NCBI GenBank assembly: GCA_035610835.1
Contig: CM069459.1
Coordinates: 29,407,570-29,471,569, forward strand
DNA from: Ophiura sarsii
Taxonomy: Eukaryota; Echinodermata; Ophiuroidea; Amphilepidida; Ophiuridae
Reading direction: 5' to 3'
Length of the DNA stretch: 64,000 nt
In this document: positions 23,745 through 36,426 of the stretch, in pieces
Numbering within the stretch: the stretch's first letter is position 1
Layout of the letters: the number at the start of each line of letters is the position of its first letter
Program-made: the position numbers and the translations under genes
Notes under the pieces: model-generated
Databases searched by the model: none
Told to the model about the DNA's origin: nothing
Seen by the model: only the letters and a program-made list of their open reading frames with translations

Positions 23745-24499
23745 CTGATATAAGAATAAACATGTTTTATGGTGACGTTAACATTTATGTTCTCATAAAA
23801 GTTCTTTTTTCATCATATTTTCAATCTAACGCTAAATAAATGATTTGTTAGATGACCAAGTCACTTGTCATCTAAAAAATCATGTATATATAGTGATCGC
23901 AATTTACCAATAAACTCCGATTATAAAACAAAATTCAAACAAATCGATCGAATGCATCCTTTTCCAACTCTCAATATTTCTTAATTCCTTAGAAATAACA
24001 AATATATAAAACATAACGTTAAAATATCAAAAATAACAAACGTTATATAACTTTATTATACAAATCAATTGACAATATTATGGGTTCTTGTCCTTTTAGG
24101 CAATAGATCGGGCAATAGATCTAAGCGCGTGGATAGAGCGGGGATAGCGTGATCCTTTTTCTATTGTTAAAAGGATCTCAAAAGGATTGGTGATTATCAC
24201 ATCGCTGAGCAGCCCCTCTACTTGTCTGGCATTAACAATAAAGTTATCATGGTCCCGTTGACGACTCAATTAACTGAGGAAAGCACGGGGAAAGATCGGT
24301 TTGTTTACATGGACCAAAGCGACCGGTGATTATTACCAGACCCCCGCCGTGATACTAGTGATCGGTTTTAGGAGAATTCCGACCAACTCGCCAGTTTTGA
24401 TATAAATAGCCATTACACTTGATTACACTTGCACACACCCCGTCATGTTGATTGTCGAGAAAAAAAGTCGATACAACCACGAAGATGAAATGCATTTCT

Positions 24500-25067
24500 C
24501 AATTCGTCGCTGTTCTGACATACCGGCACATGTGCCATTTTGGGCAAAATGAGTTAAGTTGCATTTTATGATCTACAAATGAAACTCTTTATTCTCCCAA
24601 AAAATTGAGACAAAAAGGTAATTAATTAATGAGATACCCCACTAATTAGTATGATATGCCAGGGTTTTAACATAATACCGGCATGAAAACCTCATTTTGT
24701 ATTCTGACATACCGGCACATCACAATATTCTGCCACAGACCACCGTGTAACTGCAGTTCTGACATACCGGCATATCACTGGCATATCACTGTAGGACGAC
24801 TGAATATGAAGTTTTTTCTTCTCTTTCTGACATACCGGCACATGACTTTATGACATAATTTACTCCTAATTAATAATTGCAATTTGTTGTTGTAACATGT
24901 TCATAACAAACATAAGTATATATCTATTAGTGTTCTTTGACAATGATAGTAACATTTGATGTCAATGCTCTCTAACAAGTCTTTAAAAATTGGAACATTT
25001 TCAAACGCGATTTTCTCAAAACGCTGTTTTTCGTGATGTGCCGGTATGTCAGAACAGCGACGAATTG
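24500..25067. mobile_element. MITE with perfect 32-bp TIRs and internal TIR copies
   Basis: 24500-24531 and 25036-25067 are exact complements (caattcgtcgctgttctgac...). The core ttctgacataccggcacat recurs inside at about 24704, 24756 and 24825. No ORF. Confidence 0.9.
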
Positions 25068-25555
25068 TTTGCAGTTCACCCACTTTGAAACTGTAAACAC
25101 TAACATTTTTAATGTGCTTGAATTCTCAAAATTATTTATATCTGGCCTACGTGTATCAGGTGTATCAGGTTGTGGCCCATAATATCGCACTCGAATCTTG
25201 CTTTCGCTAATCCCGGGCGCTACTCGTAGATCGTACCTAGGGATATCAACTGTAATTTAATGCTCATCTGCAGGTTTATTTGAAGACTACAATCATATTT
25301 ATGATTATGCTATAGCCTCACAACTCATTACTCCAAATTGCACATTAAATCAGACACTCACATGCCCGGCATAGACCTATTGCCCAAATGTTTTCATCAT
25401 TGATTTCAATGGAATAAAGGGGGAAATGGTCTTCTTTCACTAAACCATGGCAATACTGCGCGGAACACGGAGAATGGGATAATGATAATTATAGAGCTAT
25501 CAATGAATAGAGCGAAAGTAAACATTTCACACCGTGATGGGTCGGTAGCCTAATT

Positions 25556-26027
25556 GAGCGACGCAAAACGTATCAACAACACATTTTGCGTTAATGGCGA
25601 GTAAGACAAAACAAAAAAGGGGCAACTCGACGCAAAACGTATTCATTTTGATACGATTTGCGTCGTGCAAACCAAAAAGGGGCAATTTAAGTAAATTGTG
25701 TCAAAGTGAGGATATTCCATCCATTGCACTTCCTTCCCCTTTCCCCCCAAAATGTTCACAACTATAAACCCTGTCCCCAAATGTTCACATTATAGAACCA
25801 GAGTCCCAAAACAGGTAACTATTTGACTAACCTTGGCCATAGTCAGATTGTGTGTGTCACCGTAGGGGGCGCTTTTTAAAGTGTTTTTTATTTGAGTACA
25901 AAAAAGGAAATATTTTGGAAAACTTTTCATAGAAACATGGTGCAATTGGTCTAAACAACCCTCCCTATACATTTCAAGTGTTTCTAGAATTTGTTATTTT
26001 TCAAAAGTTGATACGTTTTGCGTTAGG
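25556..26027. mobile_element. Inverted-repeat element with gacgcaaaacgtatcaac ends
   Basis: Ends gcgacgcaaaacgtatcaac (25558) and gttgatacgttttgcg (26008). A hairpin with the same motif lies at 25629-25665. Related to the hairpin at 5358-5401. Confidence 0.6.
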
Positions 26028-26204
26028 GCAGTTGTTTTGCTTTACAGTCCCGTCTACAGTAAGAACAATAATTTATTTTGGAAACATTTTCAGGTACCGC
26101 AATAGGATCACATTCTATAAAAAGAGCAAATGTGTTTCTGTTACAGTGACGCTGAAATGGAAGTTCTCATGGAAAGTTATTTTCTTTTATCATGGGCAAG
26201 TGAA

Positions 26205-26265
26205 GTGAGGTCCTGTGTGACGGAACCGTGTCCAGGAGCCGCTATATCAGCACACATATTTGGTT
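26205..26265 (-). pseudogene. Broken CCP exon: 5' half only
   Basis: About 61 bases match the start of the intact exon at 26929-26989, including the [11 protein letters not shown] start and the TTACAG acceptor. The match stops abruptly at 26205, where sequence containing catgggcaagtga takes over. The flanking intron up to about 26440 also matches 26990-27170. No donor follows in frame, so this is a non-functional fragment. Confidence 0.75.
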
Positions 26266-26809
26266 CTGTAATAAGAGTACATATGTTTCAATACTCAGTC
26301 GTAGACACTGTACACTTGTTATACTAAGTAACATTTCTGGTTGATATCTTTCAATTGATTGAACAGTTATAAAAATGTTTTATCTAAATATTCAATTACT
26401 TGTTTGAAAGCTCAGCAACCTAAATGTCCATGCAAGATATTTCCAAAATAAAAACAGTGCTGTAGTATAATCATGGAATTTTAACCCAGTTTATTTTATA
26501 TAATATATATTGCTCTACTTATTAGTATTGAGCACTCTGTTCCAAATGTTCTGGATTTACGTTATTGTAATTTACTTTATCAATTTAACAACAAACTCCA
26601 ATTGTAAAACAAACATCAAATAAATAAATCTAATACACCCTTTTCTAACTCTCAATATTTCTTAATTCCTTAGAAATAACCAAATGTAACATTAATTCCT
26701 TAGAAATAACAAAATATAACATGTCGGTAAAATATTATAAATAACAAACGGTATACAAATGTATTATACATATATCAATTGGATAGTTTAAAAAAGACAT
26801 ACGACTTAC

Positions 26810-26989
26810 CACAAGTCGGTGTTTCACCATCCCAAGTTCCGTCCGCCTGACAAGTTGCTCCAGTGTCTCCTACTAGCGTATATCCGTCATTACATGAGAA
26901 TTCTACATAGTCGGTAACATTGTAGACGGTGAGGTCCTGTGTGACGGAACCGTGTACAGGAGCCGCTATATCAGCACACATATTTGGTT
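26810..26989 (-). CDS. CCP/sushi exon of cassette 3
   Basis: 60 residues of a complement-control-protein module: [35 protein letters not shown]. Four canonical Cys and the conserved Trp are present. At the position that is Cys in the 42.9-64 kb array, this copy has Ser (FSC). Phase 1-1; acceptor TTACAG, donor GTAAGTCG. Two broken copies of the same exon flank it (26205-26265 and 27312-27346). Confidence 0.92.
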
Positions 26990-27311
26990 CTGTAATAAGA
27001 GTACATATGTTTCAATACTCAGTCGTAGACAATGTAAACGTGTTATAACATTTCTGGTTGATATCTTACAATTGATTGAACAGTTATAAAAATGTTTTAT
27101 CTAAATATTCAATTACTTGTTTGAAAGCTCAACAACCTAAATGTCCATGCAAGATGTTTCTAAAATGATGTTATTTACTTTCTCAATTTAACAACAAACT
27201 CCGATTGTAAAGCAAACATAAAAAAAATCTAATACATCCTTTTCTAACTCTCAAGATTTCTTAATTCCTTAGAAATAACCAAATATGGATTACAAAAGTA
27301 ATACGACATAC

Positions 27312-27346
27312 CACAAGTTGGAGGGTCGCGATCCCAAGTTCCGTCC
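27312..27346 (-). pseudogene. Broken CCP exon: 3' half only
   Basis: The last ~35 bases of a CCP exon (DGTWDRDPPTC-like) with a GT donor (GTATGTCG). It is cut at its 5' side by the same tcatggaaa...gggcaagtga sequence that cuts the copy at 26.2 kb. No acceptor or upstream half is present. Confidence 0.65.
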
Positions 27347-27801
27347 TCATGGAAATTTGTTTTCTTTTATCGCGGGCAAGTGATGGACAATTTATTGCGG
27401 GACACGTTTTGGATACCTTGCCAGGGCTAGACAACTGTTTCCGTAATGAATAATGAAGTTGTATATAATACAGTTACTGATATAATTGCATGCACTGAAA
27501 AAGGACCATTTCCCGGTTTTATTTATATCCCACAGGGCTGAATATTTGCGTGAAGAGAAGAAAATATGATACTACTATAAAATAACCTCTAAAATCACCC
27601 TTCAACAACATCTTAATGGTTCAATTAAATCGAAACATAGTTTCACAACCCTGTTTAAGTATTACAAGTAACACAGCCCAGAAGTTCAACTCGTGAACAT
27701 GGTGAACGTTACAAGACCCCGCCCCCCCCCCCCCCCCGTCGTAGAATAATGAACGGTCCCTTAGTTCACGAATATTTATGAGGCGTAGTGCACTGTCTTA
27801 C

Positions 27802-27861
27802 CAGGATCGTTGCCTCCTGTAGGACCGGCTCCACCAGGACCACCTCCTTGAACGCTGCCGG
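27802..27861 (-). CDS. Gly-rich linker exon Ga
   Basis: 20 residues: GSVQGGGPGGAGPTGGNDPG. Acceptor CCTTCGGCAG and donor GTAAGACAG, phase 1-1, keeping the frame from the TSP1 exon upstream. Shares the VQ-G-G-P start and the donor context with the longer linker at 17.9 kb. A second AG inside the start (CCGGCAG) would shift the frame, so the first AG was chosen. Confidence 0.65.
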
Positions 27862-27902
27862 CTGCCGAAGGAAATAAACAATAAATTGATAAACCGTAGT
27901 TC

Positions 27903-28118
27903 TTAACCCCCTGAGAACTACCGGCCGATTGGTCAAAAAGATGGATACACCATTTATTGCACCAATGAGAGACATTGTTAGAATAATTGTATCCCTGATA
28001 AAGATGGGAGTGAAACATTTTACAAGCTGCATTTGAATTGGCTATTCATATGAGTACATCTTGTAATAAACCAATCAGAACCACTGTAAGATAGACAGGT
28101 AGACCCCAGGGGGTTAAC
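27903..28118. mobile_element. piggyBac-like MITE, copy 2
   Basis: TTAA CCCCCTG ... CAGGGGG TTAA, 216 bp, inverted relative to copy 1 and homologous through its length. It lies only 42 bases 5' of the Gly-rich exon acceptor. Confidence 0.87.
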
Positions 28119-28805
28119 CCTATTTTGCTTGCAATTAACAGCTCACATGAGAAGTAACATTCTGAAGCATTTTTGTCCAATACTACATAAACAACATTTT
28201 ATCAAAAAAACTGTTAACAATGGACAGACTCGTGTAGGATCCACCACGTTCGAGCCTGAGGGATAACGACGACCGACAACATTCCCGTAACGTTAAGGTA
28301 GTTGAAAGGATTCCGCTGTCGTATATAGTATGCAAGTATGCGGGTTCTTTTCCTATGTAGGCCTCCCGGTAGGCCTACTCAACGTAGTCTCAAGAGCTAT
28401 TAACCAATTACTTACTACTCAATTAGTTTAGCAGTTGGATAGTCACGAGCGTTTCAAATTGCTTGTTATGTTAACCCTAAATCAATAGGGGTGGTTCCGC
28501 CGAATGCGCCATACAAGAGTGAAAGATTCGACTCCTCCTGGAACCTAAAAGACGGTATTGAAATCCTAGTCTCTGACCACTTTGCCTCGTATGTTAGCTA
28601 CGCGTTTTTCCTTCGAGCACATTATTATTGAATTTCCATGGTCACGGCGCAAATCAGCATAGAGCTGGGGGCGCTATTGTAATGATTTTGAATATTCAAA
28701 ACCGTTAATATAATGTTTGTAGAGATTTAGGCCTGATTTGTGATTTAATCACTACACGTAGGCCTATTCGAACAAATTCGAGTATATAATTAACAAGACA
28801 AATGA

Positions 28806-28890
28806 TTGTAATAGTTATGGTCCAGTGAAATGAACACCGTACTCATAATCAGAAGGTTGTGAGTTCGAGTCCCACTATGATCCAATTTCA
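28806..28890 (+). repeat. tRNA-derived sequence
   Basis: gagttcgagtccc is a good B box, followed by actatgatcca that can pair with tggtcca at the 5' side. The A-box region is degraded; likely SINE or pseudo-tRNA. Confidence 0.5.
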
Positions 28891-29045
28891 ACATTTATGT
28901 TTAGAATAGATCCAAGAAGACCGTTTTAGGTTCGCCGCCCTATGTGTTACTTTTGAATTTTTTCGTTTGTTTTCCTCGATTACTGCCGAGCACCTCTTGT
29001 TAGTAGTGTTTTCTTCTCTTTTTCAAGACTATTATATCGACTTAC

Positions 29046-29213
29046 GGCATTCATCGGTGTTACAATCTTCACTTTCCGTATATGGCATCCCGTTACATAG
29101 CGACTGTGGGACAGCTGTGGAATTGTCTGAATTTAGGCATATCTGCGTGCGATTTCGCGTACCACCACCACAGGTAACAGTACATTCGTCCCAGTCTCTG
29201 TACACCCACGTTG
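29046..29213 (-). CDS. TSP1 exon a
   Basis: 56 residues: TWVYRDWDEC, CTVTCGGGTRNRTQIC, then Cys at three further positions. Six Cys in canonical order. The O-fucosylation motif CTVTCG is intact, unlike the copy at 18.4 kb. Acceptor GTTTACAG, donor GTAAGTCG, phase 1-1. Confidence 0.93.
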
Positions 29214-29306
29214 CTGTAAACAATGGTAAATACACAGTTGTTACGTGTTAAAATGTTGCAATCTAAATAGTTCAAATATGAAATATATAGTGTGTTTTAG
29301 TGCTGT

Positions 29307-29395
29307 AGGACTCGGACTCGAGTTCGGACATGCGTCGGACTAGGAAACTAAAGACTCGGACTTGGACTCGGACTTGGACTCGGACTTGGACCTGT
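29307..29395. repeat. 12-bp minisatellite (ggactcggactt)
   Basis: Consecutive ggactcggactt units in the intron between TSP1 exon a and follistatin-N-like copy 2. Confidence 0.8.
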
Positions 29396-29776
29396 CTACT
29401 ATTCAAATGGAAACTACGAAAATAAAATCGCAACGGGCATAGAGCATGTATCTGAGCTACGATTTTACACAACTGTCTGTCGTCGTGTATCACTCGATTT
29501 GCCCCTCGTCGCATGCGTCGGCTTGATGACCGTCGTGTATATAATACGTACAATGGCTTCACGATAGTCTTGTATACAAATTCTGCCGACGATTTTCACT
29601 GGGGCTGTCCGTTATAAACAAACCCTATACTAAACCAAACCAGTCATCTGTGTACGACAGCAGTCAATGCAACAACCAATGAATGTTCCCCCATGCATGG
29701 AATGGAACCTGGCACTAAATATTGTTGATCAACAATGAGGTGACATGGTCTATAGTGAATTCCGTTAGAGGTGTTT

Positions 29777-30342
29777 ATAAAGGGTTCAACAAAAGAAAGT
29801 ATACCACTTTGTTTATGCCATTTTGAGTAACATTCAATTTTCGTTTGACCAAACAGGCTAGATAGGCATTTAGATGAATCTTTTAGGCATAATTTGATAC
29901 CAAATTTCCCCCTATCAACAAAGATAAACCATGATTAGCACCATTTAAAGAAAAATATCCCATTTTCAAAAGTCGCATTTCCAATACACAGCACGAGAAG
30001 AAAGGACCGATTGGGGTGTCTCGGATGTGTGTATTAGCCAGGATTGACGGGGCTATCGATCGCACAGTGCAAATGCGTTTGGTCTCACGACATTGTGTGT
30101 GTTAACAATTGGTCCTTTTTTCTCGTGCTGTGTATTGGAAATGCGACTTTTGAAAATGGGATATTTTTCTTTAAATGGTGCTAATCATGGTTTATTTTTG
30201 TTGTTAGGGGGAAAATTTGGTATCAAAGTATGCCTAAAAGATTCATCTAACTGCCTATCTAGCCTGTTTGGTAAAAAAAAATTGAATGTTACTCAAAATG
30301 ACATAAACAAAGTGGTATACTTTCTTTTGTTGAACCCTTTAT
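29777..30342. mobile_element. Foldback element with arms of about 240 bp
   Basis: 29777-30014 pairs with 30104-30342 (ataaagggttcaacaaaaga... and its complement). 566 bp. Its right end is 25 bases from the donor-side exon boundary at 30367. ORFs across the arms are mirror images of each other. Confidence 0.92.
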
Positions 30343-30366
30343 GTATAAATTTGCCCAATTACGTAC

Positions 30367-30471
30367 CACAGTCAGTGCTTATTGTTGAGGGTTTACAGCT
30401 TGTCATGCCTGCCGGATTTATAATGCATCCATGTCCCTCTGGACAATCCTTAAATACTTCTCCACATACAC
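30367..30471 (-). CDS. Follistatin-N-like Cys module exon, copy 2
   Basis: 35 residues: VCGEVFKDCPEGHGC, GMTSC, STDC. CPxGxxC followed by GxxxC fits the FOLN motif best of the three copies. Phase 1-1; acceptor TTGTACAG, donor GTACGTAA. A 566-bp foldback element ends only 24 bases past the exon. Confidence 0.8.
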
Positions 30472-30499
30472 CTGTACAATGTAAATAATATATAATATT

Positions 30500-33400
30500 G
30501 TATATAAATATCAGTTAATTCACCCAATTCACAATGTGATTCATTAAAATTATAATCAACATCAGATCGTGGCATTAGACCTTGCGTGTTCGTAGGAATC
30601 AACCACTTTCGCAATATATTCATACAAATAGCTTGGACTGACACATTTTTCAAACATATATCAAACAAGACGGTGAAAAGTAGAGATGATCGTCTCTTTT
30701 TCTAATTTAGTCGAACACGTGTGCTATGTCTGTCTCGCTCGCACCTGTATGACTCGCAGGTTTGAAAAGCCCGGTATTCATTACGGGTACTAGTCGTCTG
30801 TGGCGATTACAAATTGTCTCTTATACTAAATGTTATGATATATTAGACTATCTTTAGAAAAAACGCGTCGGTGGAAATTCAAATCCGTCAAACATTTTGA
30901 ACAACTGACATTATTGCATGAATTCACCGACGCGATTTACGTAACAATATTTAAACAAGATATTAAAAAAGGGTCAACGTCGGAGAATGAAATTAACAGA
31001 GGACAAAGGAAATATGAAAAAGAAGATTTAGACAGTGTACGATGCATTTCAACAAAAACACTTGAATTAAACCATATGTAATATATCATTTAAAAAGAAT
31101 TTCAAAAACAATTGGTAAAAATTGCGAAATTGCACCAACATCATTGTTGTGGTTAAAAATCAAATTTTTGACCATATTTTTAGTTCTAATCATTATTTTT
31201 TCAAAACCATCAACTGCACAAGTATTGTTTCAATTTCAAAGAAACAATAAAACACATATTGGACTAATTGGCGTGTAATTTCTCAAAGAAAATCCTAAAA
31301 TAAAACATTTTGTACGGCTAAAATATAGTTTTTAAAAACACAATAGCAGTTAAAACACATTTTGAATTGATTAGCATGTATAGTCTCAAAATTAAAAAAT
31401 GACCGCCAAAATGCTCAATTTTGCTTATAGAAGACTGGTTTTGAATTCTCAGACCACAAATTGCAACACATTGTTCACTTATTTGTTATAGTCAATGTCT
31501 GTAAAACTTTTTTGACAATTCCATGACTTCTTATACATGCGTAAGTATAGTTTTCAGTATCAATGAGGCCGTTGAAACACATCAAAGTGTTTGGCTGGTA
31601 GTTCGTATATAAAAGTCTGTAATAGGCACCGGTACTTTGTTATTTAAAGCATGTAAAATTCATTATAGGGGTAGTCAATTGTTACCCAAACAATATTCAG
31701 TAATCTTAAATACCTAAGAATGTTTAGGCAATTCTCATTGGTTCTCAGAGAAATTGGCGACATTTATATCCGATTACTTAACATGGCGTACATTGAGCGT
31801 GATCACCCTCACGCATTGCGTGGTAACTATACTTTTCTACTATATGTAAGGCGCACCTCTGCCGCGGGACTACTGCTATTTTCCTGCGTGCTTATCTGGC
31901 GTATTACGCCGACGCATGGTATACTCACCGCACGGGATTGGATGGAATGTTTTTGGGTTATTCGATACTGACAGGGGTAAAATTTGACAAATGTAGGCAA
32001 TTTAAGGTACAATTTTTGATTAGATAAAATGTCTAAAGTAAGTGGTCTTGATTGTCAACCCGTTCCACATTGATGACCACCGTATTAAGTTGATAGCTCT
32101 TCCTGCTAACCACCAAAGTCGATGATAGATTGTCCATTGTCCATACTTTTATGGGTTGCAACCAAAGTTTAGCCGTGCTGGTAATATGAAGGGAACATTT
32201 TAATATGGCTAAAAAAGAAAGAAAGTTGTGTTGCCCTCACAAGCCTAAAATCGGGAAGGACGGCCGGACGGATTTTTTTTTTTTTTTTTAAATTTAAATT
32301 TTTCCAAATCAATGATTTTATACCTATTATTTCAGTCAACATGTGTGAAGATACTAAGGAAAACGCTTACTGGATGTAATTTCAACCCAATGGTGAATAT
32401 TTCGGTTTCTTGCCCATCTCTTTTCACAGATTGGAAGATCTTGAGAAAAAAATCTTGAAAAAAATCTTGGAAAAAAAAACAAAACAAAAAAACCCCGGCC
32501 CACATTCTCAGAATTTTGACCCTGCCGGATGAGGGCAACACAACTATTTTTTTTTTGCCTAACTATGGATGATTCTTGCAGACTTCCTTCAAAATCTGGA
32601 GATATGCATAACTTGTCCGATTATGGTTCAACACGGGTAGCTGCTTTTTTGGATTTTGGACGTTTGGAGAATCACCATCAAGTACATCTGGGAGTACATC
32701 TTCCATATCTGTACTGTGTTCATTCTTTTTAGAAGTGAATGGTACCTGAATGCTTATCTCCTGGTGTTGACAATCGAATCTATGCTCGATTGCTTTTCCT
32801 ATCAGCATGTGCTGAGTGAATGAGTGTTGGCATAGATTATTATAGCCCTGTTCCTACCATTCAATCACCAATACACCCGATGAAGCGTTGTGTTTGAGTG
32901 TGGAATATTCAAATTTTAACATAATTAAATGTTATGGGCTGTTCTCTGGTTGGCTTTCAACATTTAGGACCTGCTTTAAAGAGGCTGATTTAATGTTATA
33001 ACAGGTGTTACCTCGTAACGGCTAGCATGTTGCTAGCATATGTACTGAAGGATAGAATGGACACAGGTTATATTACCTGAATTCATGTATAGGCATCATG
33101 GGCAGTGATGGGTAAGCCCAAGTTCGTACAACATTTGCACCATCACAGACCAGGCTGATCTTGATAACTGCGCCGACAGGGACGTTTTCTACAGGTTAAG
33201 GAATGATGTAGGTTCATCCTTCCTGACATCATAACACTCATAGATACGAGATTGAATTCCGTTGAATACCGGCATAAAATATACTTTGTTCTCAGCTCTT
33301 GAAATATGTTGATTATTTTCAGTCGCTGGTGTTATTACTGCGATCATGCCCATGCAATGGAAGAAAGTACCTACTCGGTCAATTATTTTAAGATTATGGT

Positions 33401-35500
33401 CAGCATTGTCTGATATGTACTTCCAGCATGACCAAAATGACAGGACATGAAACCAGAACTATCTATTGTTTTAGTAAATTGAAGCAATACGCTCGAACTT
33501 TGTAACTTCTGAATATGAACAAATCAGTGAAAGCGGAATCATCAGAATGTTATTTTCTGCATTTATTTATTTTCTTAACTTTCACCGTTACACCTTGATA
33601 TCATCTTAATTAATTCTGGTGATTAACTTTCATATTGGGGGGGGGGGGGGACATATTTAATACACATGCTTTATGTGGCATTTGAAAAACTTAAGAGGGG
33701 ATACAGGGATGTGTCCTGAAATCTAGGAGGTGACATGATCCTGCGTCAAATTCCCTCAAATTCCACCACCTACGTGAACAACAAAGGCCATATTTATTTA
33801 TTTATTTATTCGGGAAGTCAATAAAGAACCTAGATGCAAAATGATGGTTAAGTTGTATACAAAGTCCCTCCAGGTGTTCGTTAAAAGAAGTTTTCGGTGG
33901 CCATCTTGGATTTACACACATTATCTACGCATAGATTGTTTAAAGCGTGTTATTTTAGATACCTTAACTGTAACACAAAATATTGTTGCTATTTATGGTT
34001 TGAGAACTCATCACTCTGACTTTAAACAGTAAAACCAACAGACTATTATAAGCAAATTTGAGCATTTTGGCTACCATTTTTGAAATTTGAATGAGATTAT
34101 ACATGCTAATCAATTCAAAATGTGTGTCAACTGCTTTTGTTATATTGACAACTATACTTTAGCGGTAATAAATGTTTGAAAAATAATAATCAGAATTCAA
34201 GATAATAAAGTAAAAATATGCAATTTTTTAAAATCTGCGGCCATTTAGGATTTTCTGTGGGAAAATACATGCCATTTAGTTCAATATGTGTTTTTGTGGC
34301 TTCATTGATATTGAAAACCTTAATATTTTTAAAAAATATGATGAATAGAACTCAAAACATAGAAAATATGGGATTTTTTGGGCAGTCATCTTTAATTTGC
34401 GCAACAATGTTATAATATGATGATATGATCAACATTCCAGAGACCTCCAATTTCTGCTCTCGATTTACTCGAGATTATCGCGATCATTGAGAGAGACGAC
34501 TTAAAAATGTGCATCGCATACAGAGAAGACAGTATGTGAAACTGAATTATGGCTGATCTTGTCCCGATGATGCCGATACGACATTGTGTGAACGCGTGAA
34601 TACGTGATCGAATTAGACAATGTTAGAGATACTACGCAGATACGACAGTGTGTGAAATGAAACATTTTCAATATCCAATATACAACATAATTACCGTTAT
34701 AATATTGTATATATTTAGACCAAATTAACAAAAAATATTCCAAATATCTCAAAAAAGTAAAACATGTGAGATCCGACAGTAAGTGAATCAGGCAAACAAT
34801 GGAAATATTTAATACTTATGAAGGAGAGAGGCGAGGTTCATTGCAAATAAAATTTTATTTTCGTATAGCTTGGGAACCCTTTAAGGAACATTTTTTCTTT
34901 CGAGCGAAGGGATGTAGTTCCCTACTCTGTATTTTACAACTACAATGCACAGTGACCTGATGTTACCAAATTAATTGCGCTGTATGTCCATTTCAGAACC
35001 CGTAGACACGTTCTGAGCAGTGGTAAACATACGTTAAAACTGTGAAATTTCTCCGGCTTAAAAACCCTAAATTAATGATAGGTCTACGACACATTTCATA
35101 TGCCATTCACCATGTTCACCGCTTTCGTATGAAGAAAATGATCTCTCGTAGGTTACGATATGATTAATTGCCGAGAAAAATGAAATTTGAAAAAACAACA
35201 AATTGTTTCAGATAAAAAGTGTTTCAATGTACGTAGGAACACTGAATTGTAATAATGTATGGGGAAAGGGTTGAATGATGGCGCTATTATAGAAAATCGG
35301 TTGAAGTTATGTGGCACGTGGTGCTGATAATGTTGATGTAATCTACATTGAAATGACTAAATCGTGAAATTTTACATCATAGACGGTGAATTGAGGTAAA
35401 CGGTTTCAGATGTTTGTTAGTTTATACCTATCTATAACGTTGGTGCAAAAAACCCGAAAACTCCCATAATTATCCCTCAGTGCCCCTTTGAGATCAAGGT
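30500..35500. other. Long intron, mostly repeats and unrecognised sequence
   Basis: Intron between follistatin-N-like copy 2 and EGF copy 2. A diverged repeat occurs at 31.05-31.45 kb and inverted at 34.05-34.42 kb (shared catgctaatcaattcaaaat). 34.5-35.1 kb resembles 22.8-23.4 kb, the corresponding intron of cassette 3. No exon found. Confidence 0.6.
32563..32808 (-). other. Unrecognised 81-codon open frame
   Basis: Non-repetitive ORF with acidic middle (TDMEDVLPDVLDGD) in a region of more even base composition. No splice context joins it to the receptor gene, and no family is recognised. It may be a fragment of a transposon or processed gene. Confidence 0.2.
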
Positions 35501-35546
35501 TCTTTTTGATTTACCAAATCCACCCCTATATAAATTGAGTACTTAC

Positions 35547-35663
35547 TCGTTTTGCAGTCAACACCCTTCCATTCTTCATTGCAAGTGCAGTTATAGGTAC
35601 CATTACCCCAGTCATTGCATGTGCCACAATGTTCACACGGAGATGGATTACACGGATTCAGTA
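35547..35663 (-). CDS. EGF-like exon, copy 2
   Basis: 39 residues: LNPCNPSPCEHCGTC, GNGTYNCTCNEEW, GVDC. NGT and NCT give two N-glycosylation sequons. The extra Cys in EHCGTC is shared with the other two copies. Phase 1-1; donor GTAAGTAC. Confidence 0.91.
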
Positions 35664-35810
35664 CTGATAATATAAAAACAAACATGTTATTTTGAGACTT
35701 TCTCATAAAAGTTATAACAGTCGATGGGCAAGTGATTTGTTCATCATAACAGTAATTTCATATTTTTCGCAATCATTTTTTGAGGACTCACACACTCATC
35801 GATTGAATAT

Positions 35811-35841
35811 AAAGGACCACTGCCTTCTTGAACACCACCGG
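35811..35841 (-). pseudogene. Remnant of a Gly-rich linker exon
   Basis: Minus-strand GGVQEGSGP matches the start of the Gly-rich exons at 17.9 and 27.8 kb, and lies where cassette 1 should have its linker. No good acceptor precedes it and the repeat body is gone. A GTGTGAGT donor 25 bases on would keep phase, so residual use is possible but unlikely. Confidence 0.45.
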
Positions 35842-36426
35842 TATATTGTTATTGATCTTCTTAGATGTAAAGTAAAACATTGAGCAAATGATTGAAATTG
35901 CAAGTAATGGAGCAATATCATTTGCTCTCCTCTACCATTATACGCTGCACATTTGTCGGACCATGTTTCAGTTAATTTGTTGAACAGTTAAACTCAGGCT
36001 TGTAGCTTGTAGAATCAAGTTAAACAAGTTGACGAAAGTACTGCAATAGCTTGAATCAATTTGATTGTAATTGTATCAGCACATAAGCTTTTGCCACTGT
36101 TATGCTGACATATATAGCGAGACACTAATCAAAACACTAATATTATTTCAACAAATGCATGTATTACTTTGATAAAGCCGAATACAAATCTGCAAGTATG
36201 CGGGTTTTTTATCTTCATGTAGGTCTCCCGGTAGGCCTACTCAACGTAGTATCACGAATTGTTAACCAATTGCTATAGGCTTACTACTCATTTAGCTTAG
36301 CAGTTGGATAGTCACACGAGCGTTTCAAATTATTGTTATCTTAACCCTGTATGGAATGGAACCTGGCACTAAATATTGTTGATCAACAATGAGGTGATGT
36401 GATCTATAGTGAATTCCGGTGCTTAT

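Noticed and set aside
29883..30488. Two mirror-image ORFs around 30 kb
   Set aside because: They translate the two arms of the same foldback element; the second only runs on into the antisense of a real exon.
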